DNA of 64,000 nt from Castanea sativa (GCF_040712315.1 NC_134014.1:10782244-10846243), one strand, 5' to 3'. Numbered from the stretch's first letter, positions 35,640 to 50,083 are shown. Numbers and translations: made by a program. The notes: generated by a model from the sequence alone, not told the origin.

Positions 35640-37930
35640 TGTCTCTCACACACACATATAAGAGAAGAAAAGTAAACCCTTACACACACTACAACCACCT
35701 GAACTAGACTCAACTAAACCCTCACACACACACTCACACACACATACATACGGGAAAAGACCCTAAACTAAATTTAAATCCTTACTACTACAAAATGCAG
35801 AGTGTTGACTGGATCAGAAGAGAAGGGGACCCAACACAAACCCTTACTACTAGGATGTGCAGTGTTGACTTGATGATAACTACAACTAAAATGAAGAGGA
35901 TGTAAGTTATGCAATTGTCTTTTGCCAGTCCAAGGAAAAAACCTAAACACCTTCATTAAATCTCAAAAGAACCTTAACATAAAAAAACCTAACTTCCAAT
36001 ACAACGCAGAATCTTCCACATATCCATCATAAACACTTCGCACTTGCACGCTTCTTAACATAACACAACTGCACAAATCTTAACATGACACAATGGATAA
36101 AATACTCAGTGATGCGTCTAACGCCACATTTATACAATTGTTCACAGCATATGATTAAAGTTGAGCCTATTGCTAGTCTCACCATTTATTCTTACACCTT
36201 TGCTAGTCTTTTGGTAGACCTCTTACAATCCAGCTCACTAGTTGATATCCAGATTGCTACTTGACTGAATAATTATCATGTAAATGCCCATTGACAACCA
36301 AATTTTACTTCATTATGCTAAAAAACTTGCATATAATTGCATGACTTTGGATTTAAGTTTCCAGGACTGGAATTATTATTTAATTCAAAGAGCTATACCA
36401 TGTACACGTGCAAGAGTCATAAAAAGTATTGTAGAAACTAGAAAGCACCCAATGCGAAACTTCTCATAATCATGGATAGGATATCTCCAAAAAATTGATT
36501 TCTAGAGATTGGAGTTTCAAGCAACATGTTTTCAATATCTAATATTTACAGGTTTCAAACAAACTATAACTTCTACAGAATATAATATGATGCACCAGGT
36601 TTTCAAGATAGGATCTTAAAAGCTTCGAATAAACTACAGCTAGCACAAGGACTAAGTACCAGTACCCCAGACCACAACCCTTCCTTGCCATCACATGATT
36701 TTTAGTTATCAAAACATTTTTCAGGCTTTGGTGCCATAAAAAATATCATCATGAAATGGTATCAGATGCAATGCCAAAGGCTAAAAGAATAAAAGTATAC
36801 CTACATCCAACTAATTGGAAAGTTATTAGTCAAAATGGAAAATGCAGTTTATTTCTAGTTTTAGTTCACTTGTTACAGATGGACCAAAAGTTTTCCTGCA
36901 ATTTTGTGAAAACCTGTGAAAAGCGCCTAAATAGTCTAGAAAACCAAACTGCTGCTGAGATCATTATCTCTCTCTCTCAAACACACACACACACAAGAAA
37001 AGAAAAGGAACCCTTACAACTACCACCACCTAAACTAAAACAAACCTAACACACACACAAGAGAATGGGACCCAATACTAAACTAAATACTTATTAGTAC
37101 AACATGCATAGTTGTGACTCAATAAGAAGAGATGTAAGTTATGCCAATTGTTTCTATCAAGTTGCAAGTCCAAGACACACATCAACAGGCCCAAAAAAGT
37201 AAACTTATACACCTTAATAAAATCTCAAAAGAACCTAACTTCAAAGACAACACAAAGACTTCCACAGATCCATCATAAGCAAGTTGCATGCCACTTAACA
37301 TGACATGATGGACAAGATACTCAGCAATGCATATAAGACGTAACATTTAATTTGTACATTTCTTTACAGCATATGCTTAACGTCAAGCTCATTGCGAGTC
37401 CATCATTTATTCTTTTGGTAGACCTCTTGCCTAGCACACAGATTGCTACTTCACTGAAAACAATTATCATGCGGATGCCCATCGACATCCTAAATTTAAG
37501 CTTAACACTGCTAGTTGACATTTTATTGAGCCCTGAGATTATGCTTAAAAACTCATATATCAATTACATGATTTCAGATTTAAAATTCCAGGATTGGAAC
37601 TATTATTTAATTCAAATAGCAATACATGAGCAATAGTCATATCAAGTATAGAGAAAGTACCTGGTGTGAAACACCTTGTAATTTAAGAATATGATAGCTC
37701 CAAAACATTGATTTCTAGAGAATTAAAGTTTCAAGCAACAAGTTTTCAAGATCTAATATTACAGGTTTCAAACAAACAACTTCTAGAGAATGTAATATGA
37801 TGCAACAGGTTTTCAATATACGATCTTACATGCTCCAAATCAACTACAGCTTGAACAAGGCCTTAGTAACGGTACTTGGTGGAGTAGTCCTTAGGAGCAA
37901 TCACCAGACCACGACCTTTCCTTGCCCCAC
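35640..37930. repeat. Old tandem duplication of the DIM1 3' region
   Basis: Sequence at 35640-36700 is repeated, with about 1.2-1.3 kb offset, at 36960-37930. Shared parts include the CA-rich start, TGGTAGACCTCTT, CCAGGA-TGGAA-TATTATTTAATTCAAA and CAGGTTTTCAA-ATA-GATCTTA. The right copy ends in the real DIM1 coding sequence; the left copy ends in a damaged version of it (36640-36700). Confidence 0.75.
36640..36700 (-). pseudogene. Fragment of the DIM1 3' end
   Basis: CTAAGTACCAGTACC and CCAGACCACAACCCTTCCTTG correspond to the last codons of DIM1 at 37863-37930, with about 30 bases deleted between them. It is far too short to be expressed and is a by-product of the tandem duplication. Confidence 0.65.
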
Positions 37931-39053
37931 GGTAGACTGTCTCGACAATGTCAACGAACTCTTGCTTGTCCTTGAGAGCCCAGTTTATCTTGTTGTTATT
38001 TCCAGTGCCAAGATCAATCATAATGTGCTTATTTCTGAAGAAGAACATGACTGTGGATGGGTCATAGAGCTCGTACATAGTGTTGAAATCAGGCACCTCA
38101 GTGATGTCCACAAGATAGATAACAGCAAAGTTTTTGATAGTCTCGGCAACAGAAGCCAGCACTTCATCCATCTAAATATAAACTCAATCGATTAGACCAT
38201 CATCATACAATACTCATGAATAACGACAGAGCCAAGTGAAATGATCCTCAAAAGCCACAAAAAAAAAAAAAAATCAATTTTTGTTTCAAATGATGATGCC
38301 TAAAAGACTATTAATTTAAAGCGTTGATCGCTGTCTGCTGACCTATAGACTATAGTGAAGTCTCAGTAGCAAACCACTAACCCCATTTAGTACCTGACAG
38401 CATGTAATTCAGTAAACTATTGTGCCCAGCAAAGAAGGATATGACATAATTTCCCCGCCCCGTGCAGATTGTCCCTACCCACGAGACGGGGTTGCATTTT
38501 TCTTGCCTTACCCTGCCCCTAATGTGTGTTTCTAACCTCCAAAACAGTCATCTATCTCTTAACACCCTCACCACCGCCCCGCCCCGCCCTGTCTAGCCCA
38601 ATACGGGATTTCTATGCCCCGACCTGTTGTCAATCCTAATTACAAACGTTTCTATCTAGACACTCTAAAAAAAGAAACGCAAGCTCTATCCATATATATG
38701 CATATAATACTAAACTCAACTTGAATAAAACTAAACCCATAAATAAAATCCGAAATAAATTGGGATCCATGAATTATTATAGCTAGTTTGAAGCTGAAAT
38801 ACAATATGGGTTATGTTAAATAATGAAAATTAAAAAAAAGGATGAATGAATTTTTCGCCACTAGTAAAAGAAAGATTAGGGTTTTCCCCAAAATAAAAAT
38901 TGAAATGAAAAAAAGGGAAGAGAAGGAAAGAACCTGCATGCAGGTCTCGTCCCAGTCATGACCGAAGCGGATGACGACGAGTCGTTCTTCCTCGGCGAGG
39001 ATGGCCTGGTCCACCGCCCATCCTGAGTGCAGATGTGGTAGCAGGTACGACAT
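37863..39053 (-). CDS. YLS8: U5 snRNP thioredoxin-like protein DIM1/YLS8
   Basis: DIM1 is the 15-kDa component of the U5 snRNP and is needed for pre-mRNA splicing. The exons are 39053-38934 (MSYLLPHLHSGWAVDQAIL..., 40 codons) and 38171-37863, with a GT-AG intron in between. The joined product has 142 aa, exactly the length conserved from yeast to plants. The thioredoxin-like fold lacks a CxxC pair (the site reads HDWDETCMQMDE), as in all DIM1 proteins. Further recognisable blocks are VYLVDI-type strand IYLVDITEVPDFN, STVMFFFRNKHIMIDLG and NNKINWALKDKQE. The end KDYSTKYRY is intact. The intron holds a C-rich stretch (38445-38640) that looks like transposon remains. Very high conservation makes this call safe. 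Confidence 0.97.
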
Positions 39054-39185
39054 CCTCCCTCTCGATTGATTCACCAAAACAAGATAATAATAACTACGCT
39101 ACTTATTTATTTAGCCCGTTTGGTGCGTCTCTTTGAATAAATAGTATTCAATTTTTTTTGGAAAACATGTGCCGGTTAAAAAATA

Positions 39186-39700
39186 ATATTTTAAAATTGT
39201 AAATATGTGTTTAAAATGAGGTATTAAACAATTATTTTTATGTACAAAATGCTTGAAGATTTAGAGGAGAAAGAGTTTGAGTTATGAGGTTAATAGCATC
39301 TTGTAATTATTTTTTTTTTTTAAAAAGCCTTATTTTTAACCATTAGTTATCGTTTGACACTGAATTTGCGATTCTTATAAATTTACCACAAATCAAATTC
39401 ACAAAATCAAAAAAATTAAAAAAAAAGTGAAAAAATGTATAATATTTAAAAATTGCAAATATGTGTTTAAAATGAGGTACTAAACAGTTATTTTTACGTA
39501 TAAAATGCTTGAGGATTTAGAGGAGAAAGAGTTCAAGTTACCGGGTTAATAGCATCTTATAATTATTTTTCAAAAAAAAAAAAAAACCTTATTTTTAACC
39601 ACTAGTTATCATTTGACACTGTTCGAATTTGCGATTCTTATATATTTACCACAGATCGGATTCACAAAATCAAGAAAAGTAAAAAAAAAATGTGGGGTTA
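39186..39700. repeat. Tandem duplication, period 256 bp
   Basis: TGTGTTTAAAATGAGGTA occurs at 39206 and 39462, and the similarity covers TTTAGAGGAGAAAGAGTT, AATAGCATCTT and TTTGCGATTCTTAT. Non-coding, in the upstream region of DIM1. Confidence 0.8.
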
Positions 39701-40137
39701 GCAGTAGACAAGATAAGTAAAAGTTTGTTAATTCAAGTTTGTTGATTTAACTATTGTGAAAAATGTTAAGAAAATTATTAGATTTTTTTTTGTGTGTATT
39801 TTTTATATATTATAAATTTAATAGTTATAATTGAAGATAAGAGTTTTGGTAGAAAGTAGAAATAACAATTGGTGCTAGTTGAATTACTAGACTCTTAAAT
39901 AAAAAATTATTTTTTCTTTAGCATTTTTGTTAATCTAAAATTTAGTTACATTTTCTTATATTTTGCACTTAGGTTTATCAATTAAATTTTTCTTAAAAAA
40001 AGGTTTATCAATTGAATTCAACCATAAAATGATTCCATATTAAATAGAGAGGAATGGTACAATACTTTAAGAAATTATATCTAAGTTTTATCTTAATATC
40101 CTATTTGACATATAATGAAATAATTTTTTTTTTTATG

Positions 40138-40190
<53 letters not shown>

Positions 40191-40199
40191 TGAAAATAT
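39701..40199. other. AT-rich intergenic with (TA)n microsatellite
   Basis: There is no gene. An uninterrupted (TA)n run of about 44 bases lies at 40143-40186, directly before the solo LTR insertion site. Confidence 0.7.
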
Positions 40200-40204
40200 G
40201 ATGT

Positions 40205-40899
40205 TGTGGGAAGTAAAAGGACCCAAATGGGCATATGGGCCTTTGGGCTGTAACATGGAGGGCCGACCTGCTCCAGGATTAACTCTATGAGTTGGCCCAT
40301 ACGCCGAGGGTCCGAGGATACAGCCGAGGACGAGTTTCTCCTCGGACAAGCCCTAGAGAATTCAAAGTTTCATTATGAAGGTCAAAGCACAACTCTGGAA
40401 AGACCAGTGGTTAAAAGGGGACATCCTGAATCTTCTAGATGCACCAGTATTAAAGAAAATATCAAGAGTAAAGGCTGCCACCTCCGCATTAAAGGCTCTG
40501 CACCTACCTCCCTGGCCGCATTAATGGGGAGGTGACCCCTGAACAGTGAGGTGGAAACTTCTAGTCACTGTTCAAAATGTATCAGGGAAGGAAGTATAAA
40601 AGGGGGGTAAAGGCCAAAGAAAATGGGGGATCAGAAAAACTAAGAAAGAAATTAAGAAATTGTAATCTTAAAGGAAGAAAAAGAAATAACAAAGAAGCAG
40701 TCTTCGGCTTGAGTCCGAGGAGATCCATTTGTCATTGTCGTTCGTTATTTACTTGTGTTTATTTACGAAAGCCTGTTGTTAAGCTCCCAGTACTTCTAAC
40801 CTAGGTTCTAAGCCCACACTTTACAAATTTTATTGTTTAAGGCTCATTAGACCTGAGCCCGTGATTGTCTTTGGGTCAAGGTGTAATTGTGCACTTACA
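40205..40899 (+). mobile_element. Solo LTR, 695 bp, TSD GATGT
   Basis: Starts TGTGGGAAGTAAAAGG and ends GTGCACTTACA. GATGT is repeated at 40200-40204 and 40900-40904. TATAAAAG at 40595-40602 gives the orientation. The GC-richer sequence contrasts with its AT-rich flanks. Words such as CTCCTCGGAC and GCATTAATG also occur in the LTR of the large element at 52903, so a related gypsy family is likely. ORFs inside (40287-40535, 40577-40804) have no domain. Confidence 0.85.
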
Positions 40900-40904
40900 G
40901 ATGT

Positions 40905-42777
40905 GTTACTAACTAATGTGACCAAATTACTATCCTGTAATTTAGGTTGATATATATAACAAATTTGTGTATTAAAGTTGTCAATGACATTCCAATGACC
41001 ATTTCAATTTGTTCATTAGGAATTTGGAACATAATATTTCAATACCAATTTATTTCAACATAATGTTTTTGAAGATACAACTAATTTTAAATATATAAAA
41101 AAATGATTTTTTTTTCTAACACAAAATAAATAAACCTAAGTTTTTATCATATAGTTTTATACCATATCAAATTATCAATTAAAAACCAATCACTACACAT
41201 TCGTAACATCATAATTACATAACAAGGATCCAATTAATTTAGTATGAGTCAATAGTTTAACCTAATATGACTAAATTCACATATCAAATAAAATAAAATA
41301 AAGATCGAATGAATCAAATTAGTAACTCAAATTACTCATAACAATAATATTAAATATTAAATAAACTTCAAAATTCATATTCTAAGAAGGAAATAGTAAT
41401 ATATATATAATATCAAGGAAAAAAAAAAAGTTTTGTTCACATTTTGCCCGAAAATCACCATATTGACTGGAATTTAGTTGAATAGATTGAAATTTAGGCA
41501 AAGTGAAATAGGGCTAACTCATACCAATTAACTAATTGGTGAGTGGAATGCAATTGATAAAGATATCACACACATTAGAATTCTTTTTCATGGTTTATGA
41601 CCACGAGCATTCTAGGGCCTTAAAACAAATCGACCTAATAGTTTGGACAACCTTGCAAAATGTATCGTGTATATGTAACCATTCTCTCACGTAAAGGTGG
41701 ATCCCACACTTGTGAGGTCTACCTCTATGTGAGAGGATGGTTACATATGCCCACTACACAATGGGTTTTCTCCTTGCCATCACAAGTAATAAAAATAAAT
41801 ATAGAAGGTAGCTTAAAGGGAACCCTAAGCCTTCCAAGAGAGGGGCAGCCTCCTCCATGACCATTTAATTTGTTGGTTGGCTAGCTTTAATTTTGTTCCA
41901 GGAATTTCCACAGACCTTATAACTCAAGTATAGGTCACAAGGAAGGAATTAGGGTCATCAAGGTGGGAAAAATATTAAGTATTCTTGAGTACAGTGACGA
42001 GGTAATCATTCACCTCACATTTATGACGGATCTCACTAATTAGATAGTATCAACTCTAATTTTAATCTTGAGGAATTTCTCCCTATAACAACTTGGTGTG
42101 TATGAGATGGAAAGACTATAAATACTTTAGGAAATAATAAGATATTTGAAGAGGTCTGAATACCTTTGTTTTAAAAAAAAAAAAAAAAAGAAGCTAAAAT
42201 TAATATGTCAACAAAAATGGCAAATGACAAAAGGGGGGGGGGGGGTTTGGGTATATTAATAAGAAAATTAATTATTTATATTTTTTGTAAATGACAACCT
42301 TCACTAGGGTTTCCAAACCTTAAACTGACTTTTTCGAGCACTTGATTATTCCATGAGGTCTACCCGTCCCACAAAAACCAGACATTTAGAGTGGGGAATT
42401 CCTTTGGGTTTGCCCCAAAATGCATAAGAGTTTTAAACTTAGGATCTCATGTGAGACTTGAGAACCACTAGACCAATTCCTTGGAGTTAAAAATGACAGC
42501 CTTCCTGCTGCCAGAAAATAATATATTCTAGATACTTTTTAGTTTAACACATCATTCAAGCGTAAATATTTCCCATTCAAAACCAGAATAGAAACTCTGA
42601 TGTTCCCTCATGGTTCTCAATTGAAACTAGCCATTGAGAATTTATTACATCGTTTTACCAAATGAAAATAAATTACAACAAAGTCATTCCTGGAAACTTA
42701 TTAAACAGCAACAAGAACATTGTTCATCACATGCATTACTGGGCACTAACAAACAGAATTTCTTCAGCACATACATT
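40905..42777. other. Intergenic with a foldback and a G-run
   Basis: There is no gene. A foldback lies at 41671-41749 and a run of 13 G's at about 42233-42245. The last 150-200 bases are the probable 3' UTR of the sucrose synthase gene. Confidence 0.6.
41671..41749. repeat. Imperfect foldback of about 80 bp
   Basis: ATATGTAACCATTCTCTCAC pairs with GTGAGAGGATGGTTACATAT around a short loop. It could be a MITE remnant or a miRNA-like hairpin. Confidence 0.6.
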
Positions 42778-45700
42778 TCAATTCTGCTCATCAACTGCCA
42801 GCGGAATGGACTTCACCTGAAACACCACAAAGGCAATGAAGACAGTTAACAAGCACGCACACGCACAAAGAAGAAGAAGAAGAAGAAGAAGAAGAAGAAG
42901 AAGAAAAAGAAAGCAAAATCTTCAAGATATGATAATTCATCTAAAAGGTCATAGAATTCCATTAATTTTCTATGCAGATTGAAATCGAGCAATTGGGAAG
43001 GCTGTGTTTGGTATTAGTTCTAGGCTGTGACCAGTATTAAGGAAAAGAAGATTGGGACATGGGTTTAACAAAAAAAATTCTCTTCTAATACATGTGAAGC
43101 CCTAAAAAGTTTATGCTTTACCCGAAACAAAGCATACCTCATGCTGACACTAGTTGATTCTAGTGACAGTTCATGACTACAATCAATAGTATCAAAGTCG
43201 GATCATCATCTGACCAGAACAAGGACTTAGCCTAATAGTTCAACCATTGATGCCATGATACATGTGCGCGCGCACACACGCACAAAAGTATAGATTACTC
43301 AATCCTGACTCCAACCAAGGAACAGAACTACTTGATCATCATCGAATTGTCTGATCATGGCAAATAAGAGTCCAGACATTCCAAGTGCAATTTGGTTCAT
43401 AAGAAGAATTGGGAAGGATAAGACACTAACCAGATTCCGGAACTTGAGATTGTAAAACATCTCCAGATATCTCCTCGTCTCTCTCCTCTCGAGCTTAGAC
43501 ACATACTTCCAGAATCCATAAACCCCAGCTAAAGTCAGTAGCCTCTCAGTATATATCTTCCATGTGTACCTATAGAATTGAATGCCAAATCAGTTACATA
43601 GAGGAAGGCAAAAATTGTCCTAATGTTAACAATGCAAAAACAGACCTTTCAAAGATTCTTTTAAGCCCTGCATCTGAGATCTTGTCCCAGTAGCCAGGAT
43701 CCCTCTGGCAACTTTCAAAGAAGTCAATCAAAATTGCAGAAACCTGATCAGGGTAATATGGATCAACATGAAATCCTGAAACACCATTCTCAATGATTTC
43801 AGCAGGGCCACCATGACAGGTGGCAAATGTGGGAAGGCCACAAGTCATGGATTCAACAACTGTGAGACCAAAAGCTTCATATAAAGCAGGCTGTAAGTAA
43901 AAGAAGAACAGGTTAAAAAAAAAAAAAGAAGATTTTAATTGATTTTAATCAAAATTTGCACTATACATCGCCACTATATACCTGCACAAAAGCACCTTTT
44001 GTGTCTGCAATATAGCGATAGAGCTCCCCATTACGAGCACGGTTCATTTGGGCTGCTATCCATCGGAACTGCCCTTGCAAGTTGTATTTCTCAATGAAGC
44101 CATGCATCTTTTTTATCTCCTCCATTTCTTCTCTATCCCGGGACTTCTTCACATCCATGTAACCGCCAACCACAACAAGATTTACAAGTTCTCTTAACTT
44201 GTTGCTCTTACCATAGCACTCAACTAGACCTGTTAAGTTCTTTACTCTATCAAGTCTTGCCATGGAAAAGATGATAGGTTTTGATTGATCACTCAACACA
44301 CCACTGCATCCCGCATTAACGAACTATCAGATCAATTATCAATGATTTGAGTGACTTGTATAATCCAATGCTTAATAAATAATTCCTTCAATTTTTTATT
44401 TTTGAAAGAAATCTTATCCAAGATTTGATAGAAGTTACAATATAACACAAAAAGATACTTACACATGCTCATCATTCTGCTCAGTACCATACAAGAGTTC
44501 TTCAATCGAACCATGTAGAGCAGTAAGTCTCCTTTCCTTATCAGTGTACGGAAAATATATGGACAAATCTGCTCCGGGAGAGACGATATTAAACTTGGGA
44601 TCAAAAACATCAATCCCATGAACAACTCGATAGAGCCCAGGGAGTGTGAAAGCTGTATGACTCTCATACTGTCCAACATTATTCTTGCTGAGGCAAAGAA
44701 CAAAAATGTTAGGCTATTTTGACTTAAAAAAGAACTATCATCTTAGCAGGAAAAAAAAGGGTTAGCAACAAATTTGGAGTGGCATTCCAGTTAGCCAAAC
44801 CAAGAAATAGATTATCTAGTTGGTCCTAAGTATGCATATAAACTCAATGGTTACTACTAGAAACTCAGAGCAGCCTTGAACTGAGATTCCATTGTAAGGA
44901 TAGATGATGATCAAATAACCATTTCAAGTTCCAAACAACGAAAGAAAAAAGAAGAAGAAAAAACTCACCTTCCTGCAATCTCTTGGTATGTACTGGTGAT
45001 TATAAAATCTGCATTGTTCATCGCAATAAGATCTGCAGTAAATTGACTTGAAAAATGGTACTTGTCCTCATATTTTCTCCAATATATATCAGAATCTGGA
45101 TACTTTGTTTTCTCCAATGCATGGGCAATATTACACTACAAAAATATACTTTTGAAGAATTAAAACCAGTAGATATGCTGTGTGTGGATATACTGATTTT
45201 TAGTATTGCAGCTAAAAGAACAGAATATATAATCACATCAGACCTGTGTGATTCCTAGCTTGTAGGACAACAAAGTTGCAACAAGGTTTCCATCACTATA
45301 ATTGCCAATGATTAGATCAGGAACACCCTGTAACTCAGCAGCAATTTCGTTTGATGCATCCTAATTTTCATACCGAAAAAGAAAAAAAAATCATGAAAAT
45401 ATCCAATATATGCAATGAGAGAAAGTGGATAACAGATTCTTGAATTGTTTTTTTATTAAAAAATCTGAAATATAAAGCATATCTAATTGTACTAAACTCT
45501 TTTCTTCTCCTAAAACAAAATCCATACTAATCCAGTTTCTCATAAAATTTAGAAGATGTATGCTCCTATAGCTTATCAACTGCTGACTGTTGAGAGTCAC
45601 TAAATTGCCCATAGCTGGCCCTCACAAATGTCTTCCAAATTTTCAATTCCCAACCTCTTGGCCAGTTTGGTCTCGTCTCAAACTCATATTTTTACATTTT

Positions 45701-46025
45701 GAACAACATTATACACTTTTTCACCCACACGTATTTCAAAAAACTACAAAAATCTCATCTCAAACTACAAAAATCTCATCTCAAACTACTCTATCAAACA
45801 CCCTCTTAATTTATTTCTGAAACTTATGTTTGAAAGTGATTTCCAATATCAAATAAGTTTCCCTGGTCTTTTTTTACACTCCAATTTGGAGAGAGTGAGG
45901 CCAGCAAGGAAGCAAACTATGTGAAATGTCATTCTCCACAACTAGGCCAACAAAAAGAAAAGATTAAACTGAAAACCTACCTGGGTTAATTTCTCAATCA
46001 TTTAGAAACATTGTCACAGGGTAAA

Positions 46026-46066
<41 letters not shown>

Positions 46067-49000
46067 AAATTAAATACAAAACGAATTGATGGAAAACCAA
46101 AGTTTTTGCTACACTTACCTCTGCAAAAGTCTCCAAATATGGCCACACATCAAACCTTGAAATCCATTTTCGAAGAATTCCATTCTCAGTTCTAAAGGGA
46201 ACACGCAAAATATGAGTGTGTTCTGTTCCACTGATTCTTTCCAGTCTTTGATTACATGTTGTGCCTTTTGCATCAGGTATTAGTCGGGTAACCTTAAATG
46301 ACATTAATAAAAGTGGAACAAATATACCAAAATGAGAGTTAAAATCCATGCTAAATAAATTGAGATAAAGGATAGCTGAATGTCAATAATGCTTCAAATT
46401 ACGCGAGTAAATAAGTACACTTACAATGAGAATTTTTGGAATGACATCCAGTCCTTGCTTTTGTATTCTAAGAAGCATCTCATCCTCCAAGGCTCGCACT
46501 TGGTCAAGTATATAAACAATCTGTGCAACATGACAATTTCTTGTTAGTATCAGGATAAAATTATTTGCACCTGCTAAAAGTAGAGTAGGCCATCAATTTT
46601 TTTGATTATTAATTTATATTTTGCTAAGAAAGGGTCATCATATATACAAAGGAAACTCTTTTATGGGCAAGGAGAAGCAACGCATTGAGGCATGTAGTAT
46701 TAAATAGTACGATCAAGTTTTTGCAACCAAAATACCAAATAGAGTAGAAAATTATCTCCATATTTCAACAAATTAAAAACAACTGTACCTGTCCTCCAGT
46801 GTCAGGCAAACCTAAAACATTTGCCTGGCCGAAGTAGCCATGAGGAGACACAATGACAACATTGAACACCATAGGAATCCTCCCAAGAAATGTCTCTAGG
46901 GTTGAGGGATCAGGAGCCTGAAGGATTTCCAACAGAAGATGAATTGTCTCTGACACCCGTTGTGCAATGTCACCCCAGCCTCTCTCAAATCCCATTCCTT
47001 GTAATCTAAAAAGAAAAGTGAAGAGTTTAAAGACAATATTTTAATGATTTTTTTCCAAGTGGTAAATTCCAAGGCTAGAAAAGCTAAGCTATTTGAAAAT
47101 AGATACAGTTGCGTACTCAAATTCAAACTCAGAATATGGTGTACTTGGTGGCAGCTTAGAAAGATACTCCTCTGCCCTTGCCAAAGCAGACTGAAGTTTA
47201 GAAATATTCTGAATCCGATCATTTAACATCATAGCCTGCATAGGATAATAGTGAAATTAATATCACATGGTTTCAAGGCCTCCCTATGAAATTTATGTAA
47301 CAGCTACAGTTCTAAAATACTTCATATATGGCTTCTATTCATGCTCATACTAAACCATGAAGTTAAACAACACATTGCAACAAAGCTTGAATTCAAGCCA
47401 AATAGAAGTAGCCAGTCCTAAAAGAATATCAACATAATCCTACCATGTAAGGGCAAATTCAGCAAAAGAAAATAAAAAGTTATCAACTACAGGTTCATCA
47501 TGATGACAGCAAAAGAAAGAATGTTCAGTGAAATCCTTAGCTCAATTAAACTTACATGACCATTGTGTTTGTGTGCACGAAGAAAATCAAGTAGAGGCTC
47601 CAAACTTTCTTTATTACGGAACATACTTGAAGATAGGTGACGGTTGAGGAATTGAACCCCATTCCCAATGGTTGATGATCGAGTTGGTCGAGGGAATGTT
47701 GCATTAAATGGCTCAAAATCAAGTTCAAGAACATAGTTTTCATTGCACCTGTAGCAAAAATTTCATTATCCAATTTCTGATTACAATCATTGATAAAGAG
47801 AAGTGAGAACTAAAACAGAATCTATCTCTTTTACCCGATCTAACACTATACCAGATGAGATGACTCAAACACTAAGCGCAGGATTATAAAACAAAGCACC
47901 CAAGATTTAAATAACAGAGAGTTCCCTTACTGTCCATCCACTAGTTCTTCTTTGAATCGAAGATACTCTGCAACACTCAAATGATCCACACTGAGTTCAA
48001 AGACATTAACACGGACATATTCCCAAACACCAGGTCTTGGACGAATTGCTATAGCCACAAAAGGAGGCAGAACTATAGCTTCCTACAGTAACATATAAAC
48101 AATTAATTTGTAGAACTAAAACAACAGAGCAAAATTAAGTCATGCAATTTGTCATTCTCTTCTGAAGTATATGGACAAATGGAAATGAAAAAAAAAGTCG
48201 GCCATTTTTTTACACCACTTTTGAATCAAAAGTTTTTAGTATGGAACATTCAAAAAGATGATAAAATAAAAGAATAAAATCAATCAATGCAACAATCCAA
48301 AAGATAACATAAAATAAAAGGCCATTAAATTGATCATTACTTCGATTTATCCCCAAACAGCTTCTCCCACATCATGTTGGGAGGTACCTTGGGTTTGGCA
48401 TTCCAAATAAATCATATACAATCAGGTGAATTATTCCTTTTGAAAGAATAACTATATAGATATATAAACTAACTAAACATATAGACTATACGATTACACA
48501 ATGCCCCAAATCTTAAAGAGTAAAATGAAAAACTTTCTTTCATTTATACCAAGTAACCCTTGCTACAGGCAGCACGGAGTTATGAACTTCCTGAATCATT
48601 ATATATGAACAAGAACTAACTTATCGTCTACGTGACTTATGTGGCAATGAGCAAAAGTGAAGAATGCATTCCAAGTCTTAACACATTGTATTTTGTATTC
48701 AAAAAAATAAATTCTTTTAACTCTAAACCATCCAACAAACTCATCTTCAAAATCCTGAAATGCCCTCACTCAAACAACATTAATTAAGGAGTCACCTTTT
48801 TTTTTAATAAGATTTTCCCCAAGAGGGGGAAAGGAAAATTAAAACTAATCATCCTCACAATGAGGCATGTGTGATCCTCACTCGAATACTAACCAAAACT
48901 GAAATTTTATGACAATATCATTAATTTAAAATACACCCAGTTTGAAATAGTATGTCTAACCATAAGGAGCTGATCCAAATCAATGACCAAAAAAAAAAGA

Positions 49001-50083
49001 AATGCATCATATATCATGATGGTAGAGAATCAAGGTGAGTGTGTTCACCTGTGCAGATTGAAGGACTTTGCTGAATGGGCTATCCTTGAGCATCTTCATT
49101 GATTCGTCTTCCTTAACAACATTGTCTAGCTCCCCTATCAGGTCATGAGATTGCAGTATCCCCTTTCCTTTAGCAACATACCTGGCAAGACAAATAAAGA
49201 CAACAGAAAGCCATCATTAAGAATAAAATTTAAGTACAGTTACTTAGTTGTTGTACCTTATGTTCCCAAATTAAATTCAACTATATAATTGTATTGAACA
49301 ATAAATCATATGGTTAAATTTAACCGTTCTTGGAATAAATAACACTTTTTTACTGCATTGCTCAATACTATCATGTGGTTGAATTTAATTGGAAAATTTA
49401 AGATACAGTATCTAAGTTTTGCTTATATTCAAAAAGTTAAGGAGCCATTTGGTATGAGATTTTGAGCAACAATTTTCAATTTTTAAACAACATTACACGT
49501 ATTTTCACACACTTTTTCACCTACACGTATTTCCAAAAAATACAAACAATGTTACTAGAACAACGTTACCAAACGGTTCCTAAATCTCTCAAAACCCACA
49601 ATGTTATCAAAACAAGGCTCTCATCTATAATTCAAGCCACAATGTTATCAAAACAAAGTCTCTCATCAACAATTCAAGCCACAGTATATGCATCTGTGTG
49701 TGGATGCGTGTGCTTAAAAGAGAGAGAGAGAGAGAGAGAGTAGTTGAAGAAATAAGAAATGTAATTCTAAAATCCTAATTTCTCATCAAATCTTCAATTG
49801 CATGTTTTCGATCTCAACATGCAATCTCAAAAATCTATTATTTCTTAACCATGAAACCTTTATGTTAGCATCGTCAAGTGATTCAAGTTATAAAGAGTAT
49901 TTCCAAAAAATACAAACAATGTTACTAGAACAACGTTACCAAACGGTTCCTAAATCTCTCAAAACCCACAATGTTATCAAAACAAGGCTCTCATCTATAA
50001 TTCAAGCCACAATGTTATCAAAACAAAGTCTCTCATCAACAATTCAAGCCACAGTATATGCATCTGTGTGTGGATGCGTGTGC

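Noticed and set aside
35290..35655. 121-aa minus-strand ORF
   Set aside because: No recognisable domain, no promoter or splice support, and it borders a duplicated non-coding block.
40054..40349. ORFs with an Ile-Tyr repeat
   Set aside because: They arise from the (TA)n microsatellite and the edge of the solo LTR.
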